Positions 45,201 through 49,599 of a stretch of DNA of 64,000 nucleotides are shown here, in pieces (the first letter of the stretch is position 1; each line of letters opens with the position of its first letter). Source of the DNA: Anisus vortex (Eukaryota; Mollusca; Gastropoda; Planorbidae). The stretch lies in assembly GCA_949126835.1 (NCBI GenBank), contig OX421500.1, positions 32,780,141 to 32,844,140 on the forward strand, written 5' to 3'. Under the pieces are notes generated by a model, which was given only the letters and a program-made list of their open reading frames with translations, ran no database searches and had not been told where the DNA came from. A program made the position numbers and the translations under genes.

Positions 45201-46296
45201 ATCTTACTTTTGTTCCTGTGTTGATGCAATTTGGCAGATCATTAATATAAATATAAACTTTACATATTTGAAGTAGTTATTTTTTATAAACATATCTGAT
45301 TAACATTTATTATGTAAAGAAATATTCATTTTTGTTTTGTTTTCCAACTAGATAATGATCAAGGAAGATTTACTTGGGATTTCTCATATAAAACTTTAGG
45401 AGTTGATGAAGTGAGTTACAATCCTATAAAAATTAAACAAACATATATGTTTTTTAATTATAATAGTTTTTGTTTCATAGAATGTCTTAAAAAAAAGAAC
45501 TTTACTCATGACTATATGAATATTTATATTTATTTCAGGATTTCCAAATCCCAAGACCACAAGTGGACCCAGTAAGTAATGCTTAAGTCTGAACTTAAAC
45601 AAGGACATAGGTGATGATGTATTCTTACAATGTTTTGATATAGGCCTACTAAAATAGTAATGAGCAGTGAGATAATGGCTACATTGATTTAGCCATTGTT
45701 TATCTATATTATAGCAAAGTAAAAGAATGATTAAGATTATTTTAGTGCATTAGTCTATCCTATAATTAGTTGCCCTTAGGTTAAATTGTCAACTTTGGAG
45801 CAATCCTCATTACATGTAACAACTAATTTTTAAGATGTGTAAACTTAAAATATTTAGTCAACTGAACAATACTTTATCCTTGATGTAGTCTTTGACCATC
45901 TTGTTCAATTTCCTAATTTTAAAAGGGGCTTAAAGAGACTTTAATCATATCTTGTAGTATACACTGACTTGGCAGCAGGATGCTGAAATGACCCTACGAA
46001 AAGTCCCAGGTTTGTGGGAAAAAGTGGTTGATTATATACATAATAGACAGCTTAGTAAGATGAGAATGAATTTGTTCTTTTCTTAAGATGGTCATCCTTA
46101 GTTTTGTCATTGTGACTGTTGAGTGACCATTCACTTGTCTGAAAAACAATTCCCTCTCATATATACCTAATCAATAACATGGAATAAGAATTTTTTTTTC
46201 CTTTTTTTTAACTTGTGTTCTACATTTGCCTGCATCAAAATAAAACTCATCTAATGTTACATCTTATCTTTGCAGGGTCACACTTCAGACATTTAA
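2273..46296 (+). CDS. Giant mucin-4-like type I membrane protein (NIDO-AMOP-vWD-EGF(n)-SEA-TM), 5' end missing
   Basis: This is the whole gene as I assemble it; exon groups are listed separately. It has 42 traced exons plus a proposed last exon (about 2,216 residues), all joining in frame with AG acceptors and GT donors apart from one GC donor. The order is NIDO (residues about 1-197), AMOP (197-373), vWD (374-650), cadherin/Ig-like (651-740), about 28 EGF-like modules (740-1928), SEA (1929-2040), a Cys-rich linker, a TM helix (about 2070-2092) and a basic tail. Known family: vertebrate MUC4 has NIDO-AMOP-vWD-EGF-TM in this order, and invertebrate 'mucin-like proteins' share it. Role by inference: a surface adhesion, barrier or matrix-interacting receptor, heavily N-glycosylated (many NxS/T). 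No signal peptide or start codon is visible, so the first exon or exons lie left of the window or were missed in 1-2272. A paralogue lies on the opposite strand. Confidence 0.85.
4137..5171 (+). CDS. Exons 4-5: AMOP domain
   Basis: The exons are 4137-4402 and 4910-5171. The first has KCIYFYYNN and then [12 protein letters not shown], with CYSIS further on. The second opens [10 protein letters not shown] and later has [19 protein letters not shown]. The cysteine-rich pattern (CPC, CCY, WCC, LC.LYY..RP) is characteristic of AMOP, the adhesion-associated domain found between NIDO and vWD in MUC4 and in SUSD2/ISM proteins. The acceptor of exon 5 is placed at TTTTAAG/C at 4909 because this keeps phase 0 with exon 4 and starts just before the conserved CC pair. 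Open reading frame continues upstream of 4910, but it is AT-rich and unlike the domain. Confidence 0.83.
5440..8023 (+). CDS. Exons 6-10: von Willebrand factor type D domain
   Basis: The exons are 5440-5549, 6775-6901, 7052-7192, 7425-7628 and 7775-8023. Exon 6 has the domain's opening [13 protein letters not shown] and YTFNGKSEY. Exon 9 has the hallmark [14 protein letters not shown] (family form 'GLxGNxNGxxxDDF', a calcium loop). Exon 10 has [17 protein letters not shown], the usual C-terminal 'C.....ACxFDxxxTGD' segment of mucin-like and SUSD2-type vWD regions. Exon 6 ends at CAG/GCAAGT, a GC donor. Exons 9 and 10 join to give a Trp codon (FGKLWEVNDQ). The vWD domain helps multimerisation or adhesion in secreted and membrane mucins. 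No furin or autocleavage GDPH-proline bond is seen (it reads GDPHITT), so the GDPH/P site of some vWD domains is incomplete here. Confidence 0.85.
6440..6645 (-). mobile_element. tRNA-derived SINE, 5' part
   Basis: The minus strand contains the head with the B-box-like GGTTCGAGTCCTGATTCAGG and the following CTAGGACTTGTTCTCAGG. It ends in the middle of the body, so it is 3' truncated. It lies in the GC-AG intron between the first two vWD exons. Confidence 0.7.
8166..8640 (+). CDS. Exons 11-12: cadherin/Ig-like segment and first EGF-like module
   Basis: The exons are 8166-8382 and 8477-8640. The segment reads [15 protein letters not shown], then a [11 protein letters not shown] strand and [11 protein letters not shown]. 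The D-A-D-S-D-N and Y.P..N..F motifs resemble the cadherin-like/Ig folds often placed after vWD domains in mucin-like and SUSD2-type proteins. The end of exon 12 is an EGF-like module with [12 protein letters not shown] and CNCYPAYTG. The fold is inferred from short motifs only, so the cadherin-like label is tentative; the EGF part is clear. Exon 12 is followed by an intron that holds a tRNA-type SINE. Confidence 0.72.
8702..8943 (+). mobile_element. tRNA-derived SINE
   Basis: The head GGTGGCCGAGCGGTAGCGCG (A box) and GGTTCCAATCC (B box) is followed by the body with AAGTAAAGGCGGCTGTGCAT and a shortened end. It lies in the intron after the first EGF module. Confidence 0.8.
9440..12127 (+). CDS. 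Exons 13-17: EGF-like modules 2-6
   Basis: The exons are 9440-9601, 9919-10041, 11215-11334, 11434-11559 and 12005-12127. Each encodes one six-cysteine module and has phase 1 boundaries, the usual shuffling-competent EGF exon. Several start with the calcium-binding signature (DINEC, NIDEC) and carry C-x-N-x4-F/Y-x-C around the hydroxylation site, for example [12 protein letters not shown]. The first module of the group (9440) is atypical, with a long insert between cysteines 3 and 4. Together they form a rigid extracellular rod typical of cbEGF arrays. The intron between 10041 and 11215 holds a mariner-like element. Confidence 0.85.
10169..11127. mobile_element. Mariner/Tc1-like non-autonomous DNA transposon
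   Basis: The ends are imperfect inverted repeats: CAGTGGTAACTTGGGTTACG at the left, and at the right the complement CAATGGTAACTCGTGATACG. A TA dinucleotide flanks each side (10167-10168 and 11128-11129), as expected for this superfamily. Subterminal TTACGAACGAAG motifs recur on both ends. No transposase frame is visible. A LINE 3' end lies inside it. Confidence 0.68.
10550..10895 (+). mobile_element. CR1/L2-like LINE 3' end nested in the mariner-like element
   Basis: The segment has GTGTGGAATCTACTCCCCAT, then a run that ends GCGCTATAGAAATATTATTA, the usual form of the last RT codons and simple ATT tail of CR1/L2-type LINEs. It is 5' truncated. It lies wholly between the inverted ends at 10169 and 11127, so it either landed there or was captured. 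Confidence 0.45.
12245..15964 (+). CDS. Exons 18-22: EGF-like modules 7-12
   Basis: The exons are 12245-12496 (two modules), 12801-12932, 13080-13205, 13817-13945 and 15833-15964. Exon 18 pairs a [16 protein letters not shown] type module (tenascin/laminin-like spacing) with a calcium-binding module containing [12 protein letters not shown] and [12 protein letters not shown]. The others are single cbEGF modules, except 13817-13945, which lacks the DxDEC signature ([12 protein letters not shown]). The last exon ([13 protein letters not shown]) appears to have the same protein sequence as its copy on the minus strand at 63756-63887. The intron before it is about 1.9 kb here but about 100 bp in the paralogue. 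Confidence 0.85.
12555..12728 (+). mobile_element. tRNA-derived SINE, internally deleted
   Basis: The A-box-like GTCCGAGCGGCAGCACG and B-box-like GGTTCTAATCC are followed almost directly by the 3' end (CTGCTTCACCAGCCCCCATG, then GATGGGATACTTTACTA). The middle of the body is missing compared with the 1.34 kb copy. Confidence 0.78.
13470..13620 (+). repeat. Two copies of a LINE tail motif
   Basis: CAATAATCTTCTGTAAAG near 13.49 kb and GACGCAATAATCTTCTGTAT near 13.56 kb repeat within 80 bases. Both match the 3' end of the LINE at 44.3-45.25 kb (GACGCAATAATCTTCTTTAT on its coding strand). They are probably short insertions or a tandem duplication of that tail. Confidence 0.5.
13984..15764. mobile_element. 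1.78 kb plus-copy-specific insertion flanked by TATA
   Basis: The minus-strand paralogue reads TTTGTATACAAAGTATCTC at this place, while the plus copy reads TTGTATA, then 1,781 bases, then TATACAAAGTATCTC. The block starts GACCTGTTT and ends AAAAGGTC, giving short inverted termini. TATA is present on both sides (13980-13983 and 15765-15768). No protein-coding frame is seen. The interior is crowded with TAGGCCTA palindromes (14.6-15.2 kb). Insertion of a non-autonomous element with a 4-base or TA target duplication is the simplest reading; a deletion in the other copy between TATA repeats is possible. Confidence 0.55.
16124..18128 (+). repeat. Left 2 kb direct repeat of the 11.4 kb block
   Basis: It runs from ACAAGCCGATATG to ATGTACATACCC and matches 25539-27556 nearly base for base, with a few substitutions and homopolymer length changes. 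Inside are a roughly 100-base duplicated unit (GCCCGGCAATATAAAAATTT and GCCTGGCAATTGAAAAATTT at about 16.69 and 16.79 kb) and an inverted repeat (CAGAATAGGTATAGAACAGA at about 16.84 kb, complement at about 17.57 kb). Short frames of 60-95 codons in it are incidental. Confidence 0.82.
17808..17934 (+). promoter_or_regulatory. CRE motifs and TATA box in the left 2 kb repeat
   Basis: TGACGCCA (17808-17815, one base off a CRE) and TGACGTCA (17857-17864, a perfect CRE/ATF palindrome) are followed about 60 bases on by CTATAAAAAG (17925-17934), a TATA-like box. About 200 bases of repeat remain downstream of it. The arrangement is promoter-like and points rightwards into the block. Activity is inferred. 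Confidence 0.45.
18128..18540. other. GC-rich patch just inside the left 2 kb repeat
   Basis: About 400 bases of unusually high GC for this window, with recurring short words such as GGGCCAATG, TGCGGGC and GCCTGCATTG. An 89-codon frame exists, but its composition looks incidental. Nothing recognisable; the matching patch at the other end (25.25-25.49 kb) is similar in style but not obviously in sequence. Confidence 0.4.
18540..20500. other. AT-rich interior, no feature recognised
   Basis: Low-complexity AT-rich sequence with scattered AGGCCTA words. No open frame over 60 codons and no splice pattern I can defend on either strand. Confidence 0.5.
20500..24100 (-). ncRNA. Candidate spliced non-coding transcript inside the 11.4 kb block
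   Basis: On the minus strand I can mark exon-like segments with good splice signals: first exon from about 24.1 kb to 23982, then 23721-23553, 22651-22500, 22261-22187, and a last exon starting at 21172. All four donors share G/GTGAGTAAA or a close form. Acceptors are T-rich tracts ending CAG or TAG. The second and third exons both start TCTGAAGAT and are diverged duplicates of each other. No long frame crosses the junctions; the first exon gives at most a 22-codon frame from ATGTCGCGCCCTATG to a TAG at its end. The sequence near 24.06 kb (CTGCACGCGACTGAGCGGG) is CpG-containing and could be a start region. The 3' end is not defined. No RNA evidence is available to me. Confidence 0.42.
24303..24385 (+). 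other. tRNA-like sequence with intact Pol III boxes and a T-run
   Basis: TGGCCGAACGGCATAAC resembles an A box and D arm. AACTG and CAGTT can form an anticodon stem, and GGTTCAATTCC is a perfect B box. TTTTTTTC follows. The acceptor stem does not pair well and the T stem has one mismatch, so it is more likely a tRNA-derived head than a working tRNA gene. It sits just upstream of the candidate non-coding transcript on the opposite strand. Confidence 0.45.
25250..25490. other. GC-rich patch just before the right 2 kb repeat
   Basis: GC-rich sequence with AAAGCGAGCCGATTCGG, AATCGCGGGC and GTGGGGGCCC in an AT-rich setting. No feature recognised. With the patch at 18.13-18.54 kb it brackets the AT-rich interior of the block. 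Confidence 0.4.
25539..27556 (+). repeat. Right 2 kb direct repeat of the 11.4 kb block
   Basis: This is the partner of 16124-18128. It has a 36-base T run at about 25.92 kb where the left copy has a mixed T/G run. It is framed on both sides by CCAGCC repeats and ATTCCTTTTGAGATTTATAT (25.49-25.54 and 27.55-27.61 kb), which the left copy lacks. Confidence 0.82.
27236..27362 (+). promoter_or_regulatory. Two perfect CRE palindromes and TATA box in the right 2 kb repeat
   Basis: TGACGTCA occurs at 27236-27243 and 27283-27290, and CTATAAAAAG at 27353-27362, with the same spacing as in the left copy. Here both CRE sites are perfect. It would drive transcription rightwards towards plus exon 23, so it could act as an internal promoter for the EGF-SEA-TM part of the gene. 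That is speculation from position. Confidence 0.45.
27658..30264 (+). CDS. Exons 23-28: EGF-like modules 13-18
   Basis: The exons are 27658-27768, 28290-28430, 28706-28831, 29030-29152, 29868-29987 and 30142-30264. Exon 23 gives most of a laminin/tenascin-like EGF ([14 protein letters not shown], then [10 protein letters not shown]). It is completed by exon 24, which also holds a module opening [15 protein letters not shown]. The rest are single modules, three starting DIDEC or DIDLC. Each has a near-identical counterpart in the minus-strand gene with the same exon length (111, 141, 126, 123, 120 and 123 bases). An 11.7 kb intron precedes exon 23, and LINE fragments sit in the introns before exons 24 and 27; the paralogue lacks these. 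Confidence 0.86.
27790..28150 (-). mobile_element. LINE fragment, RT C-terminal region (RTE-like)
   Basis: Translated on the minus strand with frame changes it gives [20 protein letters not shown] and then [10 protein letters not shown]. This matches the conserved end of RTE-type reverse transcriptases ('KRRLTFLGHVLRKE..L..GKIEGKRGRGR'). It is a decayed, 5' and 3' truncated copy. The paralogous intron on the minus gene (62814-62928) is only about 115 bases and lacks it. Confidence 0.6.
29290..29620 (-). mobile_element. LINE fragment, RT C-terminal region
   Basis: The minus strand encodes [20 protein letters not shown] and then CLRKLLKG, the well-known 'YGCETWTVYxxHxRKLNHFHxxCLRxIL' block of molluscan and arthropod LINEs. 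Several frameshifts and stops are present. It is missing from the matching intron of the minus-strand gene. Confidence 0.65.
30373..31431 (+). CDS. Exons 29-31: three double EGF exons (modules 19-24)
   Basis: The exons are 30373-30642, 30727-30993 and 31174-31431. Each encodes a laminin/tenascin-like module followed by a calcium-binding module: WGENCAKNC then [22 protein letters not shown] then [12 protein letters not shown], and YGEFCSQSC then [12 protein letters not shown]. The repeated 'YG..C...C.C' plus 'DxDEC' layout indicates growth by tandem duplication of a two-module exon. The paralogue has all three; its middle exon is one codon shorter (264 against 267 bases, one Asn fewer in the NNN run). 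Asn and Thr are abundant, with many N-glycosylation sequons. Confidence 0.86.
31467..32863. mobile_element. Outer hAT-type non-autonomous transposon
   Basis: The terminal inverted repeats start TAGAGACTGTCCGAAAC on the left and, on the opposite strand at the right, TAGAGACCGACCGAAAC. A perfect 8-base target duplication GTTTGAAA flanks it (31459-31466 and 32864-32871), as expected for hAT. The rest of its body is GC-skewed and repetitive (TTCGGCCGAAA occurs repeatedly), with no transposase. The homologous intron of the minus gene reads CATGTGTATAAAAATATT, an empty site. A second element is inserted in it. Confidence 0.82.
31622..32603. mobile_element. Inner hAT-type element nested in the outer one
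   Basis: It starts TAGGGATGTTAA and ends TTAACATCCCTA, exact 12-base inverted repeats. An 8-base duplication with one mismatch (GTGTGAAG at 31614-31621, ATGTGAAG at 32604-32611) flanks it. TAGGG fits the hAT terminal consensus. Inside is a LINE-like tail (GCGCTATATAAATGACCTAT followed by ATT repeats at about 31.85 kb). No transposase frame. Confidence 0.75.
33425..33482. repeat. (TA)n microsatellite
   Basis: Two TA runs separated by TCTAATA. It lies in the intron between the third double EGF exon and the next one. A second TA run is at about 36.19-36.22 kb. Confidence 0.8.
33732..35464 (+). CDS. Exons 32-33: double EGF exons (modules 25-28)
   Basis: The exons are 33732-33959 and 35204-35464. 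Exon 32 opens with a shortened first module ([17 protein letters not shown]), then [13 protein letters not shown]. Exon 33 has [15 protein letters not shown] and then [19 protein letters not shown]. Exon 32 lacks the 'YG..C...C' lead that starts the other double exons. The two carry different codon phases at their ends only in identity of the carried base (G after exon 32, A after exon 33). The minus-strand gene has one 228-base exon here whose first half resembles exon 32 and second half exon 33 (see findings). Confidence 0.84.
34270..34350 (+). repeat. Dispersed repeat shared with the minus gene
   Basis: TTTGTCCTTTATATGCTCTT, then CGTTTGACTAATCGGGCCAA and AAATTGGAAA. A diverged copy is present on the minus strand at about 61.68-61.76 kb (GTCGTTTGACCGATTGGCAC). 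The two sit in different introns of the two genes, so they are independent insertions of one family. Confidence 0.55.
34840..35170. mobile_element. Two LINE 3' remnants
   Basis: GACGCAATAATCTTCTTTAA at about 34.85 kb matches the 3' end of the LINE at 44.3-45.25 kb in the plus direction. At 35.10-35.15 kb TCATGCAACCCATCCCATGC matches the same LINE's 3' coding end in the opposite direction (GGCAACCCATTCCATGCCCG at about 44.46 kb). Confidence 0.45.
35599..42150 (+). CDS. Exons 34-37: SEA domain and four-cysteine linker
   Basis: The exons are 35599-35705, 36273-36334, 40130-40257 and 42054-42150. The first strand is [13 protein letters not shown], then a helix region with [11 protein letters not shown]. 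Next comes [14 protein letters not shown], whose GSLIV fits the SEA autoproteolysis motif G-S-[VIL]-[VIL]-V. The following helix is [11 protein letters not shown]. The last exon has [16 protein letters not shown] and a final Cys, a small disulfide cap. In membrane mucins such as MUC1 and MUC16 the SEA domain cleaves itself between G and S and the halves stay bound. Placement directly before a transmembrane helix fits. Two of the introns carry large minisatellites. Cleavage is inferred, not shown. Confidence 0.78.
36730..36985 (+). repeat. Degenerate tandem repeat, about 40-46 base period
   Basis: The core GGCATTCTACAGATAAGC followed by CAATGTCAA recurs about five to six times with substitutions and small indels. 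It is older and more diverged than the two minisatellites further right. Confidence 0.65.
37324..39098 (+). repeat. 55-base minisatellite, 32 units
   Basis: The unit begins GTGTTTGTAGAATTGTCC and ends ACCATTCTATCA. Start-to-start spacing is 55 bases throughout; 32 whole units are followed by a 14-base partial, with one unit 56 bases long (TTTCAATAATG at about 38.45 kb). Variation is confined to a few positions (TTAAATA, CTAAATA or TTATATA; GTAGAATT or GTGGAATT). A diverged half-unit precedes it at about 37.27 kb. It lies in the intron between the second and third SEA exons. Confidence 0.92.
40260..40620. other. GC-richer intronic segment, not identified
   Basis: About 350 bases directly after the third SEA exon with balanced composition (GTCTTTGGTCGTGATGAGAT, CCATCCATGGGCCTACCTTG). 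A 102-codon frame runs through it without a stop, but it starts mid-intron and resembles no domain. It may be a piece of an unrecognised dispersed element. Confidence 0.35.
40635..41782 (+). repeat. 38-base minisatellite, 30 units
   Basis: The unit begins ATTAGAACTCCCAGACATTT and ends CCATACTCCTTG. The first unit is 39 bases, the next 29 average 38 (one is a base shorter, CCAATACCTTG), and an 8-base partial follows. Variation is light: CTACC or CTTCC, a few single changes. It lies in the intron between the third SEA exon and the cysteine linker exon. A 19-base C run follows at about 41.81 kb. Confidence 0.92.
42885..43573 (+). CDS. Exons 38-39: 14-base juxtamembrane microexon and transmembrane helix
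   Basis: The exons are 42885-42898 and 43429-43573. The microexon adds S-V-P-S-S and is bounded by TTTTTTTTTCTTAG and GTAAGT. Phases match on both sides (2 in, 1 out). The next exon reads [19 protein letters not shown] and continues [11 protein letters not shown], a single hydrophobic helix of about 23 residues. It is followed by RRQKKKR, a strong stop-transfer signal that fixes the tail in the cytoplasm. This exon is richer in GC than its surroundings. Its counterpart at 54215-54338 on the minus strand keeps the LTIGLAV and LFCLLC core. Confidence 0.83.
43770..43908 (-). mobile_element. tRNA-derived SINE, 3' part
   Basis: The minus strand has GCTGGTGAACACTGCTTCAC and the terminal CAATTTGGTCAGACATGATT, which match the 3' end of the SINE family. 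The tRNA head is missing. It is in the intron after the transmembrane exon. Confidence 0.65.
44052..46296 (+). CDS. Exons 40-43: cytoplasmic tail and proposed stop
   Basis: The exons are 44052-44251, 45352-45410, 45539-45571 and a proposed terminal exon 46276-46296. The tail reads [20 protein letters not shown], has an acidic SSDSSDDH stretch, then [16 protein letters not shown] and [11 protein letters not shown]. The 33-base exon is supported by a 33-base exon of the minus-strand gene encoding KFHIPRPMLIP. The terminal exon follows TTGCAG at 46275 and gives GHTSDI and a TAA. Its in-frame join is possible but rests on splice signals only. Another downstream exon (47087) also fits, so alternative C-termini are possible. 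An AATAAA lies at 47010-47015. Confidence 0.66.
44315..45250 (-). mobile_element. CR1/L2-like LINE fragment with (AAGAT)n tail
   Basis: On the minus strand the RT catalytic FADDC is followed by [19 protein letters not shown] and [20 protein letters not shown]. The C-terminal end has [19 protein letters not shown]. The 3' end carries GATAAGATAAGATAAG, a short tandem tail. It is 5' truncated and lies in the intron between the first two tail exons. A sister copy is at 47.95-48.37 kb in the other direction. Confidence 0.82.
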
Positions 46297-47086
46297 TCAA
46301 CAACAGAGTGATGTTTCATTTTACTTGACTGTTGAACTTTCATGTATTTTGATTTTGACAGTGGAACTGCTCTTTGTACAAACATAAAATGCCTTATACA
46401 CATTTATCTATACACATAGTCAAATATATTTATATCAAATTATACATTCCAGTAATACTTTGAATTACCAAACTTTTAATTGCACTTTTTAAAAACTATG
46501 TTTATCTTTTATGAAACAACGCTACAGTTGTGAAACAAATATTTTAATCTAGGCGCAATATTCATTTTTTTATATTCATGGTTACAAATTTTTTTCATAA
46601 CCGTTTTTTATCTTACTTTTAGAAATTTATTTGAAATTTACTTTCACAAATTTGTTTATCTTGAGCGGGTAATAGAGATAAGCGTTCACTATTTATTGTA
46701 TATACCTTTTTTTAAATTTAAATATTATTTATAATATATACAACAACTAAAAGACATTATTGCCGCAATAATTCTGTTGTCTCCTATACAAATATATTTC
46801 TTTGTTTCTTTTTGTTCATTTTGCTGTGATCTTCTGTCTCCTGATAAAATAATTTGAATTTTTAAAAATAATTTCATGTCATTTATACATTTAAGAATTT
46901 TAAAAATAACTGTTTTTTGTAATAGCATGTTATTGTTTTATAATACCGTTAATAATTACTGTTCTTTTAATTAGCTTAATTAGTTAAATTCTAACTGTTG
47001 TATTATTTAAATAAAAGCATTGCATTGTTTGTTATTATTTCTGAAGTTTATTAATTGTAAAAAATATGTTTTTTTACTTATTTCAG

Positions 47087-47158
47087 GCATATAGGCATAG
47101 ACCACCCAGAATGATTGGTATGAATTATTTAGTAATGTTTCTTAAACTTTTACATTGA
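47087..47158 (+). other. Candidate alternative last exon of the plus-strand gene
   Basis: TTTACTTATTTCAG precedes 47087. Joined in phase 0 to the 45571 donor, it reads AYRHRPPRMIG and, if not spliced again, ends at TGA 47156-47158. It could also splice at GTATGA (47118). A second AATAAA is at 47243-47248. The basic, proline-rich sequence would suit a cytoplasmic tail, but no counterpart was found near the end of the minus-strand gene, so this is only a candidate. Confidence 0.35.
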
Positions 47159-47769
47159 ATCTGTGAAAGTAAAATGTTTATATTTATTATTAAAATGTTG
47201 ATATTGTTGACTGTTATATTTGAAGCATATTTTTATATCTAAAATAAACTTTTTATACCTAAGAAATTATTTTGTTCTATGTTAACTTCATATTCAAATA
47301 TTGCAACCTGTATTTGATAGGTCATAGGTCAACAGATTATTAAAACCTTGAGAACAAAAGTAATTGAAATAATCTATGTGATCCCAATGTATATGGCTGC
47401 CAGGGTATTCAATTATTATTGTACTAAAGTAGAATTATCTTTCAAAGCATTTCCTTCATATTCCTTTTTTGTGTCATTTCAAATGTTTAATATTGCTTGA
47501 TGGTAACCATGTAATTGAAAAGCTAGAAAGCATGATATGTTTAAATAGCTATAAGTCATCAAAACTTCCCAAATAAGGATTGATAAACTGGTTCACTAGA
47601 CAAAATAGTGACAAGTGTTATTAGCTAAACTCAAGGTCTTAAAAAAATAAAGTAATATCAGTAAATGTAATAAGTGCAACAGTAAGATGTAGATAAACTT
47701 ATAACTATTTCTAAACCTAATAAAACGCTTGGAAGTATTAAAAACTGTTGAAATAGAAATAAGGGATAA

Positions 47770-47945
47770 AAAGTACCTTTCGGACCAAACTGATCATAGG
47801 GCTGGTGAAGCAGTGTTCACCAGTTTCTGTGGGATATATGACCAGGCGTATATACCCAGCCATATATACCCAGCCTCCTTTACAGTTACTATAACTAATG
47901 TCAGGTAACCATCAGAGCTGGGTAGAATCGGGGAAACCCTAACCC
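47770..47945 (-). mobile_element. tRNA-derived SINE, 3' part with short internal duplication
   Basis: The minus strand includes CTGGTGAACACTGCTTCACC and AGTTTGGTCCGAAAGG, the 3' end of the SINE family. Inside it CATATATACCCAGCC occurs twice in tandem. It directly abuts a LINE fragment that begins at about 47.95 kb. Confidence 0.6.
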
Positions 47946-48370
47946 TAATTTATATTAATGATCTACCAAATCAAATTGCATCAACACAGGAATAAAAGTA
48001 AGAGTATTTGCTGATGATTGCATAACTTATAGAATAATAAAGATAGGAAAAGATAGTGAACTTTTACAAAAAGACCTAGATGAACTACAACAATGGGAAT
48101 CAAACTGGCGTATGTCTTTTCACCCAGAAAAATGCCAACTAATAACTTAAATAAGGGTATCCAAGACAAATAAACAAATAATAACAAACTACTGTATTCA
48201 TGGTAAAGAACTAACTTAAACTAACAATGCAAAGTATCTAGGAGTAATAATAAATGATAAGTTATCTTGGAACCCTCAAATTGATGAAGTAATTAAAAAA
48301 TCAAACAAAACATTAGGATTCATAAAAAGGAACTTTTACAAATGTAATAAGAATATAACACTAAAATAAA
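47946..48370 (+). mobile_element. CR1/L2-like LINE fragment
   Basis: FADDC is followed by [20 protein letters not shown] and [19 protein letters not shown], nearly the same protein as the 44.3-45.25 kb copy. Three in-frame stops interrupt it. It stops abruptly at about 48.37 kb where a different LINE begins. Confidence 0.78.
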
Positions 48371-49300
48371 ATGCAAAGCCTAATGGACCGCCTTGCCAAG
48401 GCCGCTAGCGACTTTGGCCTAACTATCAGCCTAAAAAAAGACTAATGTGATAGCTCAGGAAGCTGATTCTCCCAAAATTACCATCAACGACTGCGAACTT
48501 GAGGCTGTGGAGCATTACACGTACCTTGGCTCCACCATCACTAGCAACCTATCTCTAGATGCAGAGCTCAACACAAGGATCCGCAATGCCTCCACAACAC
48601 TGGCCAGACTATCACACAGAGCGTGGAACAATAAAAAGCTGAACATAACCAAGGTTGCAGTGTATCGCCCATGTGTGTTAAGCACTCTACACTATGCCAG
48701 CGAAGCCTGAACCCTATATTCTAGACAAGAGAAGAGATTGTGTGCTTTTCACATGCACTGCCTCCGGCGCATACTCGGAATCTCCGGGCAGGACCATGTC
48801 ACGAACAACAAGATGCTGCAACAGGCTGGGATGCCAAGCATGCCTACACTAATCCGCCAACGCCGGCTCAGATGGCTAGGGCATGTGTGTAGGATGGAGA
48901 ATGGCAGAATCCCCAAAGACATCCTATACTCAGAAGTAGCCACAGGAAAGAGGACTGCCGGCCCCACCTCTAATTCAAGGATATCTGCAAGAGAGATCTG
49001 AGAGCCCTAGCCATGGACACAAACACCTGGGAGGAACTTGCCAAAGACAGGTCCAGCTGTAGACCTCCGGGCTGGAAGCAGGAGAAAGAAACCTGCAACG
49101 GCTCGAAGAGACCAGCCAATGACCAATTCTGCATTCTTGAGCCAGACGTGCAACAAAGACTGTCACTCGCGTGTGGGCTTGTACAGCCACAGCAGAAGCG
49201 GCAAGGCCAGGAACGTACACTCCCCAAGGGCACACTAAATTCCGCCTCGCGAGACAAATGTAAGCAAACAACAACATATACAGCAAATGTTTGTTCCATT
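48371..49300 (+). mobile_element. RTE/I-like LINE fragment, RT C-terminal half
   Basis: The frame gives MDRLAKAASDFGLTISLKK, YLGSTITSNLSLDAELNTRI, then CLRRILGISGQDHVTNNKM, RLRWLGHVCRMENGRIPKD and a further basic region, separated by stops. This is the C-terminal RT region of a different LINE clade from its left neighbour, with higher GC. The end near 49.3 kb is not marked by a tail. The opposite-strand frames here are shadows. Confidence 0.75.
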
Positions 49301-49332
49301 TAGTTCAGCAGATTAAGTTATGCTAGACTTAT

Positions 49333-49590
49333 ACACAGTGGCTGAGCAGCAGCACGTTTGAAGGGTGGCCTTATGAGGTCCTGGTTTTGTTTCCTGGTTG
49401 AGGCTAGGATTTGTTCCCAGTATGGTGTGTGTCCCAGAGTTAGCCCAGCTATGATGGTTACTTCACAGTAATGTGGGCTAACTAAAGGTGCCTGGTTAAA
49501 CAATCCCCTAGCAATCCATACTCAAATCAGCTTGTGACTGGTCCTTCAAAGTCCTATAGGTCTGACGGGGATCCTTTGATTTTTACTAGT
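49333..49590 (+). mobile_element. Degraded tRNA-derived SINE
   Basis: CAGTGGCTGAGCAGCAGCACG and GAGGCTAGGATTTGTTCCCA correspond to the SINE head and the start of the body. The B box is mutated (GGTTTTGTTTCC). The end GGTCTGACGGGGATCCTTTG matches the family's 3' end. Confidence 0.6.
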
Positions 49591-49599
49591 AATTTTACA

